DNA of 13,430 nucleotides from Candidatus Hydrogenedentota bacterium (GTDB lineage: Bacteria; Hydrogenedentota; Hydrogenedentia; Hydrogenedentales; SLHB01): contig PWNM01000201.1 of assembly GCA_003557825.1 (NCBI GenBank), positions 1 to 13,430 of the forward strand, read 5' to 3'. A program made the position numbers and the translations under genes. Of this stretch, positions 7,025-13,430 are shown one piece after another (position 1 is the first letter of the stretch; each line of letters begins with the position of its first letter). Below the pieces are notes generated by a model, which worked only from the letters and a program-made list of their open reading frames with translations, did no database searches and was not told where the DNA came from.

Positions 7025-9670
7025 TCACGAGCCGGTGGATTCCTGACGAGGTGTTTTGAGCAGGTGTTTTAGGTGATACAGAAATTCTTGGGCTTCTTTC
7101 GGGGAGAGCTCGTCGGGGTCCACTGTCTCAAGCTCCTGCTCCACCCGGCTGGGTTCGGCGCTTGTTCCCGGGCCAAACAGGTAGAGCTGTTGGGGAAGCC
7201 CCGATAATGCCGGCGCGCCGGCTTCGAGCGAGTCCAGAATCTCCCGTGCCCGGGTGATAACATCCTGGGGTAATCCCGCTAGTTTCGCCACCTGAATGCC
7301 ATAGCTGTGGTCTGCGCCGCCATCAACGATCCGATAGAGGAACACCACTTTGCCGCCCCATTCGCGGACTGCGACGTTGACGTTTTTTGCCCGTTCCAGA
7401 TTGTCAGCCAACTCGGTAAGCTCATGATAATGGGTGGCGAACAGGGTCTTGGCCTGAACCCTATCGTGGATGCGCTCGGCAACGGCCCAGGCAATGCTAA
7501 TGCCGTCGAAGGTGCTTGTTCCCCGACCGATCTCGTCCAACACGATCAGGCTCTTGGCAGTGGCGGCATTCAGGATGTTGGCCGTCTCAATCATCTCGAC
7601 CATAAAGGTGCTTTCACCCCGCACCAAGTTGTCCGATGCCCCCACCCTGGTAAAAATCCGGTCGACAACGCCAATGTGGGCCTTGGCAGCAGGTACGAAG
7701 GAACCAATCTGGGCCATGAGCGTGATGAGCGCCACCTGCCGGAGATAGGTCGATTTGCCCGCCATGTTCGGGCCTGTCACGATCTGAAGCCGCGCCTTGT
7801 CCGGGTCCAGGATCGTGTCGTTGGGCACAAAATCGTCCCGTTTCATGAGATCCTCGACGACCGGATGCCGTCCTTCCCGGATGTCGATGCGGCCGGAGTC
7901 CTCGATTTCTGGTTTGCAATACCCTTTGGCGGCAGCGACGTCAGCCAGCGCTAGGAGCGCGTCGAGCGTCGCAACGGCGTCGGCGGTTTGCTGTATCCGG
8001 CCCGACTCCTGCGCCACAGTGTCGCGAAGTTCGACGAACAGGTCGTACTCGAGGCGCGTCATGCGTTCTTGGGCAGTGACAATCTCTTCTTCCTGACTTT
8101 TAAGTGCCGGGGTAATATAGCGTTCCGCATTTACAAGGGTCTGTTTCCGCTCAAAATCCGAAGGGACCCGATCCACGTATGATTTGGACACCTCGATATA
8201 GTATCCGAATACTTTGTTGTAACCGATTTTGAGATTGGGGATGCCGGTGCGTTCGCTCTCCTCCCGTTGAAGTTTCGCAATCCAATCGCGTCCGCCACGG
8301 ACCAAGTCATGGAGCCGGTCCAACTCGCCGTTATACCCGGTCCGAATGAGGTTGCCTTCCTGTACCGTCACAGGGGGCTCGTCGACCAAGGCGGAAAGGA
8401 TCAAACGCGATTCCTCGGCCATGTCGTCCATATCTTCCTGCAGATGCTCGACCAACGAGGCGTCCATTCGGCCCATAAGGGCTCGAAGCGGTGGGATCTG
8501 TTCGAGGGATTGGCCAAGTGCGCGGAGGTCGCGACCGTTACCCGATCGTGCGGTTATCCGGCCGATCAACCGTTCCAAGTCGGCGATGCCTTTGAGGATT
8601 TCGCGCAGCTCCATTCGCAACGAGGCGTCGTCATACAGCGCTTCTACTGCATCGAGTCGGTCCTGAATCCTTTTCACATCGAGCAGCGGATGAAGAATCC
8701 AGTGGCGAAGTTTCCGCGCCCCCATGCTGGTCTGGGTTCGGTCAAGCACAGCGAGGAGCGTCCCCCGGCGTTTTTTATCCATCAGCGATTCAACGAGCTC
8801 GAGGTTTCGCTGTGTATTGCCGTCGAGCACGACAAAATGAGAGGGGGAATACCGGCGTGGCATCCGAAGGTGGGGTACGGCGTCCCGTTGGGTTTCTCGA
8901 ACATAGGCAAGGAGCGCGCCGGTGCACCCCAAGGCCTCCGGCGCATCGTCGAGCGCGACTCCTTTGAGCGTGCCAAGGCCAAACTGCTCACCTACCAAGT
9001 CTGCCGCATGGTCCGCGTCAAACTCGTGCTCTTCTCGTATTGTAAAGGCTGTTTCTTCAAAGCGCCGTTGCAGCAGTTCCAAGAGATCGCCGTTATCTGC
9101 TGGGACCAACACTTCAACGGGCGCCATGCGCGTCAGTTCGTCCTCGAGCACCCTCTCGGCATGCTCGTTGATCTGGGCCGTCACGAGCTCTCCCGTCGTG
9201 ACGTCCACAAGGGCCAGGCCAGCTCGACCATCATGAACCGCAATGGCTGCCAGATAGTTATTGGTGCGATCCTCGAGTAGATCGGGTTCCATGATGGTGC
9301 CGGGCGTAACGGTACGAACAACAGATCGTTTGACGACGCCCTTCGCTTCTCGGGGATCTTCAACTTGTTCGCAGATCGTGACGGTTCGACCTGCCTGGAT
9401 GCATCGGGCAATATAGGAGTCGACCGATCGTACGGGTACTCCCGCCATGGGAATCCGATCATCTTTATTGACCGCATCGCGGGAGGTGAGCGTAATCCCC
9501 AATAGCTCGGATGCCGATACGGCATCGTCGAAAAAGAGTTCGTAAAAGTCGCCCATCCGAAAGAACAGCAGCGAGTCTGGGCAAGCCGTTTTGGCTTCGA
9601 TATATTGCCGAAGCATGGGGGTGACTCGAGATGGGTCAATATCGCTGAGTTTTTTCCAGTTCTGCGCCAT
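7025..9670 (-). CDS. mutS: DNA mismatch repair protein MutS
   Basis: The protein has 881 residues, close to the 853 of E. coli MutS. The N-terminal mismatch-binding domain has the Phe-x-Glu motif (GDFYELF, F42 and E44) that stacks on the mismatched base. The C-terminal ATPase has Walker A GPNMAGKST at 633-641, Walker B LIVLDEIGRGTSTFDG with D712-E713, and the following ATHYHEL signature. QLYLF at 828-832 matches the beta-clamp binding motif, and the last segment (DPDELSPKEAQEFLYHLKHLL) matches the C-terminal helix pair used for dimer/tetramer contacts. It recognises mispairs and short loops and recruits MutL; mutL is not in the window. The ATG at 9670 has no Shine-Dalgarno but sits 8 nt below a TGATATAAT element, suggesting a leaderless message. 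The upstream gene ends in a terminator, so mutS is probably transcribed alone. Confidence 0.98.
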   Translation of the reverse strand: MAQNWKKLSDIDPSRVTPMLRQYIEAKTACPDSLLFFRMGDFYELFFDDAVSASELLGITLTSRDAVNKDDRIPMAGVPVRSVDSYIARCIQAGRTVTICEQVEDPREAKGVVKRSVVRTVTPGTIMEPDLLEDRTNNYLAAIAVHDGRAGLALVDVTTGELVTAQINEHAERVLEDELTRMAPVEVLVPADNGDLLELLQRRFEETAFTIREEHEFDADHAADLVGEQFGLGTLKGVALDDAPEALGCTGALLAYVRETQRDAVPHLRMPRRYSPSHFVVLDGNTQRNLELVESLMDKKRRGTLLAVLDRTQTSMGARKLRHWILHPLLDVKRIQDRLDAVEALYDDASLRMELREILKGIADLERLIGRITARSGNGRDLRALGQSLEQIPPLRALMGRMDASLVEHLQEDMDDMAEESRLILSALVDEPPVTVQEGNLIRTGYNGELDRLHDLVRGGRDWIAKLQREESERTGIPNLKIGYNKVFGYYIEVSKSYVDRVPSDFERKQTLVNAERYITPALKSQEEEIVTAQERMTRLEYDLFVELRDTVAQESGRIQQTADAVATLDALLALADVAAAKGYCKPEIEDSGRIDIREGRHPVVEDLMKRDDFVPNDTILDPDKARLQIVTGPNMAGKSTYLRQVALITLMAQIGSFVPAAKAHIGVVDRIFTRVGASDNLVRGESTFMVEMIETANILNAATAKSLIVLDEIGRGTSTFDGISIAWAVAERIHDRVQAKTLFATHYHELTELADNLERAKNVNVAVREWGGKVVFLYRIVDGGADHSYGIQVAKLAGLPQDVITRAREILDSLEAGAPALSGLPQQLYLFGPGTSAEPSRVEQELETVDPDELSPKEAQEFLYHLKHLLKTPRQESTGS

Positions 9671-9678
9671 AGCGGGGA

Positions 9679-9687
9679 ATTATATCA
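9679..9687 (-). promoter_or_regulatory. Extended -10 promoter element of mutS
   Basis: On the minus strand the sequence TGATATAAT matches the extended -10 form TGnTATAAT exactly. No recognisable -35 box stands 16-18 bp further up, as is common for extended -10 promoters. Only 8 nt separate the element from the mutS ATG, so transcription would start at or one to two bases before the start codon. Confidence 0.65.
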
Positions 9688-9719
9688 AGAACGGCGGTTG
9701 GGATGGCGGCCCGGCATAT

Positions 9720-9756
9720 AAAAAACGGGCCATGCTTGCATCAAAGCATGACCCGT
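9720..9756 (-). terminator. Rho-independent terminator of the 608-residue membrane protein gene
   Basis: Read on the minus strand, ACGGG-T-CATGCTT pairs with AAGCATG-G-CCCGT: 12 pairs with a single A/C mismatch and a 6-nt loop. A run of T follows (9725-9720 on that strand). It begins 24 nt after the stop codon of the upstream minus-strand gene and lies before the mutS promoter, separating the two transcripts. Confidence 0.9.
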
Positions 9757-9779
9757 ACATTACAGACATTGAGTAACGG

Positions 9780-11606
9780 TTACAACGAGTCAAATATCCG
9801 TTGGAACGCCGTTTTACGCTCGGTCACGACCTGTTTGTCGGCGAGCACCATGATCTTCTCCTGGAAGTCTTCGACACGGTGCTGAATAATCGTTGTCTCA
9901 AGATGGGCAGCTACCACTGGCTCTACATCCATACGGAACTCGTATCGTGCCGGACCTGTGGGCGCGACATTTTCAAACACGCCAATGTTTTGTCCATCGA
10001 TCGTCCGGAAATAAACACTCCAGTTTCCGTTCATCAAGCATTCGGCCCAGATCTCTCGGGTGATGCCCCAACGATCGGTAACCGGAATTCTTGCAAAGAA
10101 GTACTCGCGGGCTTCCGCAATCTCGAGCTCGGTCAGATACAACTCGGTGTACTGATCCAGAAGCATTGGATCGACCCAGTTCCTCCCTTCGATCTCGGCT
10201 TTCAGGTCTTCGACGGCCTCGATACGTGCCTGCCGCGAGAATTTCTGCGGCGTAAGCGGGATTCCCTCGCGAATTTGAACCGCAAGTTGGTTGGTGGCAT
10301 GCCGGAGAGCGTCGCGGGTGGCTATACGCCGTTCATCCGCCTGCTCCAGTTGACCCACTAGGTCCTGTAACCGTTCCACTTCCGATAGCAGTCCGTCACG
10401 CCGCGCAAGCGTAATCGAAGTCTGGTTTAGCAGCTCTTCGTATTCCTCTTCAGCACGAACGTATTCCTCGCTCTTGAGCTCGATTTCACGCTCGATGGCA
10501 GCCAGCTGCTGTTGGCTTTCGTTCACGGCCTCGCTAAGGGCTTCCACCTGCTCGGTAAGCTCATCTCTCTGAACACGAAGCGCTTCGATCTCGCCGGGAG
10601 AGAGGTCCAGGTCCTCAATCTGGGCCATTGCCTCTATCTCCCGTTGGAGTTGACGATTCTCTCCTTGCAGGGAAGTAATCTCTGTCTCAAGCTGGGACAC
10701 TTCGTCGCTCCAAGGATTCATCGGTCCCTCGGGCATGTAGTTATAGGTAAGCGTCGGCCCAAGAAAGGCGCCAACGGCCAAACCGATAATGAGCAACAGG
10801 ATGCCGATCGCCACACCGGCTATGCCGATGCCGCCGCCACCACCGCCACCGGCTGCAACCGGTGTGCGCGGAGGTCCCGCTACGGGTGGGGGAGTTCCCT
10901 GGGAAGGCGCTGCAGTATCAGGAGAGAAATCGGGCACGGGCGTACCTCCTTCAAAGGCCGAACCGAATGAATCGCCGGAATCGCCGCTGCCAAATGCATC
11001 GGCGTCAAAGCCTGAATCGCCTTGGCCAGACCCGGAGGACTCGCCGAACATAGGCGTTTCCATGGCTTGGGTGGGAGCGGAAGTCTGAGGCGTGTCGAAG
11101 TCGCTTGAGCCGCCGCCAAAAGCGCTGTCGAACATGGGCGTTTCCATATCGGAGTCTTGATCGCCGCCAAGTTCGGGCGTTTCCGGCGTAAAATCGCTGT
11201 CTGCGGCGAGGTCATCAAATCCTGTGCCGCCTGAGCCTGCGGTGTCGAATTGACTATCGCTGAAAGGCGTGTCGAGATCCGGGCGTTCTTTGTCCGAACC
11301 TTCTTCTTTTTGATCGCCATATCCGGGCGGGGCTGCGCGGACATTCCCTCCCGTAGGCTGGGGAGTTTCGACGTTAATGTCACTAATAGGGGGTAACCCG
11401 CTGATGCCCCCTGAGTCTTCCTCTGGCGGTTCCTCGCCCTCATCGGCGGGGCCTTCGGATGACTCGAAGTCACTCAGCGGAGGCAGATTCCCCAAATCGC
11501 TCTCCTGGGAACCCCCGGTGAGCGCTCCGGAGTCTTCCTCCTCCTCCTGTTTCTTCTGCTCCTCCTCGGGCGTTTCGTCGCCGTTCTGGAGTTTATCATC
11601 AGCCAT
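9780..11606 (-). CDS. Single-pass membrane protein with acidic Thr-Pro repeat tail and coiled coil, unknown function
   Basis: The protein has 608 residues and I do not recognise it. Residues 1-250 are low-complexity, very acidic and rich in Ser, Gly and Pro, probably disordered. Short motifs recur there: METPMF at 154-159 and 182-187, DTPF at 112-115, ETPEL at 142-146, DTPQT at 171-175, and the pair LPPLSDF (41-47) and LPPISDI (71-77). A poly-Gly run (253-259) precedes one membrane segment at about 260-283. A long heptad-like coiled coil covers about 302-425. The last 160 residues look globular, with a WSVYFRTIDGQNIG strand pair. With no signal peptide, the acidic part is probably cytoplasmic and the coiled coil and C-terminal domain outside. 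The ATG has an ideal AGGAGGTG 7 nt upstream and a strong promoter; a terminator follows. It is monocistronic and probably well expressed. Organisation resembles membrane scaffold proteins, but no function is assigned. Confidence 0.85.
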   Translation of the reverse strand: MADDKLQNGDETPEEEQKKQEEEEDSGALTGGSQESDLGNLPPLSDFESSEGPADEGEEPPEEDSGGISGLPPISDINVETPQPTGGNVRAAPPGYGDQKEEGSDKERPDLDTPFSDSQFDTAGSGGTGFDDLAADSDFTPETPELGGDQDSDMETPMFDSAFGGGSSDFDTPQTSAPTQAMETPMFGESSGSGQGDSGFDADAFGSGDSGDSFGSAFEGGTPVPDFSPDTAAPSQGTPPPVAGPPRTPVAAGGGGGGGIGIAGVAIGILLLIIGLAVGAFLGPTLTYNYMPEGPMNPWSDEVSQLETEITSLQGENRQLQREIEAMAQIEDLDLSPGEIEALRVQRDELTEQVEALSEAVNESQQQLAAIEREIELKSEEYVRAEEEYEELLNQTSITLARRDGLLSEVERLQDLVGQLEQADERRIATRDALRHATNQLAVQIREGIPLTPQKFSRQARIEAVEDLKAEIEGRNWVDPMLLDQYTELYLTELEIAEAREYFFARIPVTDRWGITREIWAECLMNGNWSVYFRTIDGQNIGVFENVAPTGPARYEFRMDVEPVVAAHLETTIIQHRVEDFQEKIMVLADKQVVTERKTAFQRIFDSL

Positions 11607-11627
11607 TCGTTCACACCTCCTAGATTC

Positions 11628-11652
11628 GGGGTTGACTTCGTCATCATACCCC
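11628..11652 (-). promoter_or_regulatory. Small leader hairpin of the 608-residue membrane protein gene
   Basis: On the minus strand GGGGT pairs with ACCCC (5 bp), and inside it TGAC pairs with GTCA around a GAA loop, with a 4-nt bulge between the stems. It lies in the predicted 56-nt leader, 6 nt upstream of the AGGAGGTG site at 11621-11614. It may affect translation or mRNA stability. It is small enough to arise by chance. Confidence 0.3.
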
Positions 11653-11669
11653 GCCCCACTTTAGAAAGC

Positions 11670-11698
11670 ATTCTATCACGGGTCTACCCCGGTGTCAA
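11670..11698 (-). promoter_or_regulatory. Strong sigma70-type promoter of the 608-residue membrane protein gene
   Basis: On the minus strand a perfect TTGACA (11698-11693) is followed after exactly 17 bp by TAGAAT (11675-11670), five of six bases of the -10 consensus. Transcription would start near 11663, giving a leader of about 56 nt before the ATG at 11606. This is the best protein-gene promoter in the window. Confidence 0.85.
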
Positions 11699-11755
11699 GA
11701 ATTCTTCTAGCCTTTCATGTCTATAGTTTACACGGAGTTAAGCTCAATTGCCACC

Positions 11756-11804
11756 ATGCCGCAGTCGGGCATTTGGTCATATTTCATGGTTTACGGCCAT
11801 GAAA
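11756..11804 (-). other. Two small hairpins at the 3' end of the GH43-like gene
   Basis: TTTCATGG at 11782-11789 pairs with CCATGAAA at 11797-11804 (8 bp, 7-nt loop); the stop codon of the GH43-like gene lies in its loop. Further downstream on the minus strand, ATGCC at 11756-11760 pairs with GGCAT at 11768-11772. Neither is followed by a T-run, so they are not clear intrinsic terminators, though this is where the transcript should end. Beyond them, only the promoter and leader of the next gene are visible in this 184-bp gap. Confidence 0.3.
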
Positions 11805-12684
11805 GAAGCCGCAGTTCGCCGTCTGTGTCAGCCGCCTCGAATAAACGGGGGCGTTCATAGGGTCCCGTGTTGGGCGAATGCAACGAAAGCATCAATGTTC
11901 CATCGAATCGGCGAAACAGCATCGGATGGCCGCCATCATCATGATAAACCGGCGCGGGATCGTGTTTCCAGGAGCCTTGGAGTGACCCCGAGGCCGACCG
12001 AGCCAGTCCGACAGCATAATGAGTCTTTGTGTCCAATTCAGGCGGAGCTTGGGTAAAACTCGACCATAGCATCCAGGGTTCGCCATTGGGAGGCCGATGG
12101 AGAAAGGGCCCGTCGGTGACGATGCCATCGCCTGGACCCCGCAATCCCACCGTCCACGGAGCTTCCGAAGCCCGAAACAGTCTCACGGGTTCATCCACAG
12201 GTTGTTTCAGATTGGCGTCCATTTCGACGGCCGCCATGGCCCCATCATTTATCTGTAACCATTCATGGCAGAACACCATCCATGGCTTTTCATCGTCATC
12301 TACGAAAAGCGTACCATCCAAGCATTCCCAGTCTGGAGGCGTAATGGGTTGCTCGCTATGAACGCGAAACGGGCCTTCGGGGTTTTCCGCGGTTAGTATC
12401 TGTGTCCCCCGGCTTACGCCTTCCGTCTTGAAGGAGCCAAGAAGGTAATAGCGCCCTTTATAGCGGTGTACTTCCGGGGCCCAGAAATCCCGATCCGCCC
12501 AGAAGTCGGGCTCAGGCCGAAATACAGGAAACGGCCCTTCCCATGTCCGCAGGTCGGCGCTCCGGTATGCGTCAAACCCAGTGCCATTGGGCAAATGCAC
12601 GCTCGTGCCATACATATAATACAGGGCCGAATCCTGGACGGGCAGAATAAAGGGATCGCGAATATGGATGTCATTCAGGTCCAT
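11791..12684 (-). CDS. Glycoside hydrolase family 43-like protein
   Basis: The protein has 297 residues and shows the five-bladed propeller pattern of GH43 enzymes. IRDPFIL at 8-14 carries the expected catalytic base Asp10; WAPEVHRYKGRYYLLGS at 68-84 is the usual second blade; LDGTLFVDDD at 122-131 carries the pKa-modulating Asp123. FCHEWLQINDGAM at 138-150 and TDGPF at 190-194 follow; the acid is probably Glu141 or the residue in the DGP motif, where many family members have EGP. DGGHPMLFRRFDGTLMLSLHSPN at 250-272 is the last conserved block. Known members cleave arabinan, xylan or arabinoxylan side chains. There is no signal peptide, so it may act on imported oligosaccharides. ATG at 12684 is chosen because AAGG lies 6 nt upstream; an in-frame GTG at 12723 has no ribosome binding site. 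It lies 99 nt downstream of a Gfo/Idh/MocA gene on the same strand, which suggests a sugar-use operon. Confidence 0.85.
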   Translation of the reverse strand: MDLNDIHIRDPFILPVQDSALYYMYGTSVHLPNGTGFDAYRSADLRTWEGPFPVFRPEPDFWADRDFWAPEVHRYKGRYYLLGSFKTEGVSRGTQILTAENPEGPFRVHSEQPITPPDWECLDGTLFVDDDEKPWMVFCHEWLQINDGAMAAVEMDANLKQPVDEPVRLFRASEAPWTVGLRGPGDGIVTDGPFLHRPPNGEPWMLWSSFTQAPPELDTKTHYAVGLARSASGSLQGSWKHDPAPVYHDDGGHPMLFRRFDGTLMLSLHSPNTGPYERPRLFEAADTDGELRLLSWP

Positions 12685-12734
12685 TGACTGCCTTGTCTGT
12701 TGCCAACCAGGTCGGTGTTGCACAACTCATTTGT

Positions 12735-12774
12735 ATGGCAGTCTCCGCGCAAATCCGTACACGGAGACTGCCAT
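12735..12774 (-). other. Perfect 13-bp hairpin between the oxidoreductase and GH43-like genes
   Basis: ATGGCAGTCTCCG at 12735-12747 is exactly complementary to CGGAGACTGCCAT at 12762-12774, with a 14-nt loop. On the minus strand it begins 9 nt after the oxidoreductase stop codon. It has no T-run on either side, so it is not a standard intrinsic terminator. It could still pause or end transcription, or protect the 3' end of the upstream message, lowering expression of the GH43-like gene relative to the oxidoreductase. Confidence 0.7.
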
Positions 12775-12783
12775 CTGTTGATA

Positions 12784-13413
12784 TTACAGTTGCCATTCTC
12801 CGCGGCCGGGCAGGTCCAGCAGCGCATTGGCCTGTTCGTCGTCAATGAAGACTTCATTGACAGGGTCCCATTCCAGGGGACGCCCAAGGCGATAGGCGAG
12901 GTTACCCAGGATACACATGCTGCACACGCGATGGCCCGCTTCGATGTCCATAACAGGCTTTTCGCGTGAACGGATGCAATCAAAGAAGTTTTGGTGATGG
13001 CCAGGGCTCCGGAAAATCTCCTCGCCATCAGGAGGCACTTCAAACTCGGCCACCGCGGGATCGCTAATGATGCCGCCGCCGTCGCCGCCCGGAACTACCA
13101 GTTCACCTTCACTGCCGTAATACACCGCTCCGAATCCATGGTCGGCGGCTCGGTGGCCGGGTTGCGCCCAGACCACTGTCAGGTCCGGATCCTTGAATTC
13201 CCACGTGGCTTCCATGGTCGGCGGACAATCATATAATCCTTCCGATGGCGGTTCGCCGGTGGCCGTTACTTTGACCGGGCCGGTGTCATCCAAATCGAGG
13301 AACCACGACATCAGGCTTAAGACATGGGCTCCTCGGTCACGGATCTGCCCGCCGCCAAAGTCGAGGAACCATCGGAAGTTGAAGTGGCACCGATCGGGGT
13401 TGTAGGGCACCCC
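12784..13413 (-). CDS. Gfo/Idh/MocA family oxidoreductase, C-terminal part, partial
   Basis: The 209 residues present are the C-terminal substrate-binding domain of a Gfo/Idh/MocA NAD(P)-dependent oxidoreductase. HFNFRWFLDFGGGQIRDRGAH carries the conserved Gly-rich turn, Asp and His. It is followed by a strand-rich sheet region (TMEATWEFKDPDLTVVWAQPG) and the end block HHQNFFDCIRSREKPVMDIEAG to GRPLEWDPVNEVFIDDEQAN. This tail is typical of the planctomycete-like branch. Family members oxidise sugars, inositols or related hydroxyl compounds; the substrate cannot be told. The Rossmann fold and the conserved Lys of the EKP motif lie beyond the contig end. The frame stays open through the last 17 bases, but those are adapter; a GTG at 13428 giving MLFRS is not a real start. 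A GH43-like gene follows after 99 nt. Confidence 0.92.
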   Translation of the reverse strand, partial: GVPYNPDRCHFNFRWFLDFGGGQIRDRGAHVLSLMSWFLDLDDTGPVKVTATGEPPSEGLYDCPPTMEATWEFKDPDLTVVWAQPGHRAADHGFGAVYYGSEGELVVPGGDGGGIISDPAVAEFEVPPDGEEIFRSPGHHQNFFDCIRSREKPVMDIEAGHRVCSMCILGNLAYRLGRPLEWDPVNEVFIDDEQANALLDLPGRGEWQL

Positions 13414-13430
13414 AGATCGGAAGAGCACAC
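13414..13430. other. Illumina TruSeq adapter remnant at contig end
   Basis: The final 17 bases, AGATCGGAAGAGCACAC, are identical to the start of the Illumina TruSeq read-1 adapter. They are not genomic and should be trimmed. Read on the minus strand they extend the oxidoreductase frame with VLFRS (MLFRS if GTG is taken as a start), a known artefact in predicted proteins. Confidence 0.97.

Noticed and set aside
7307..7954. 215-codon plus-strand open frame
   Set aside because: Antisense to the MutS ATPase domain and without recognisable motifs.
8267..9280. 337-codon plus-strand open frame
   Set aside because: It lies wholly opposite mutS, whose domains are continuous. The translated sequence has no domain pattern, so it is a shadow frame.
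11046..11147. Near-identical 18-bp repeats (11046-11063 and 11130-11147) as a possible CRISPR or direct-repeat element
   Set aside because: They encode the two METPMF peptide motifs in frame and are only two copies; they reflect protein repeats, not a DNA array.
10880..11473. 197-codon minus-strand frame overlapping the acidic tail of the membrane protein
   Set aside because: An out-of-frame reading of the low-complexity region with no start signal; the 608-codon frame has an ideal ribosome binding site and promoter.

Overview
The window is bacterial chromosomal DNA with eight complete protein genes, two genes cut by the window ends and two tRNA genes. The gene content suggests a free-living Gram-negative bacterium of the Planctomycetes / Candidatus Hydrogenedentota kind. 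The clues are a Gfo/Idh/MocA oxidoreductase of the form common there, a GH43-type glycosidase, a secreted pectate-lyase-fold protein, several GTG/TTG starts and a MerR-like helix-turn-helix fused to a receiver domain. That phylum assignment is an inference from style, not proof. The last 17 bases are Illumina adapter sequence, so the window ends at an assembled contig end, probably metagenomic.

Left part (1-2936): the 3' end of hemC overlaps a fused uroporphyrinogen-III methyltransferase/synthase gene. Together they form a tetrapyrrole (heme/siroheme) operon. A secreted right-handed beta-helix protein converges on it, and the two coding regions overlap by 17 bp.

Middle left (2937-5200): a response regulator with a degenerate GGDEF-like output domain is read from a TTG codon behind a foldable leader. 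A tRNA-Phe/tRNA-Thr pair follows with its own strong promoter. Next comes a second receiver protein with its DNA-binding domain at the N-terminus, closed by a textbook terminator. Two receiver-domain genes thus flank the tRNA pair; no histidine kinase is present.

Middle (5201-9756): an unrecognised lipoprotein and an Eis-like GNAT acetyltransferase lie on the plus strand. They face mutS on the minus strand, which has an extended -10 element only 8 nt from its start codon.

Right part (9757-13430), all on the minus strand: a 608-residue single-pass membrane protein of unknown function, with an acidic tail carrying repeated short Thr-Pro motifs, a coiled coil and a C-terminal domain. It has a near-perfect sigma70 promoter and its own terminator. 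Upstream of it lie a GH43-like glycosidase and the C-terminal part of a Gfo/Idh/MocA oxidoreductase, a pair that suggests sugar catabolism. A perfect 13-bp hairpin sits between these two.

No CRISPR array, insertion sequence, integrase or phage gene is visible, and no stretch above 300 bases lacks a gene. The most novel material is the 608-residue membrane protein and the two unusual receiver proteins. I see no clear multi-gene defence or mobile system.
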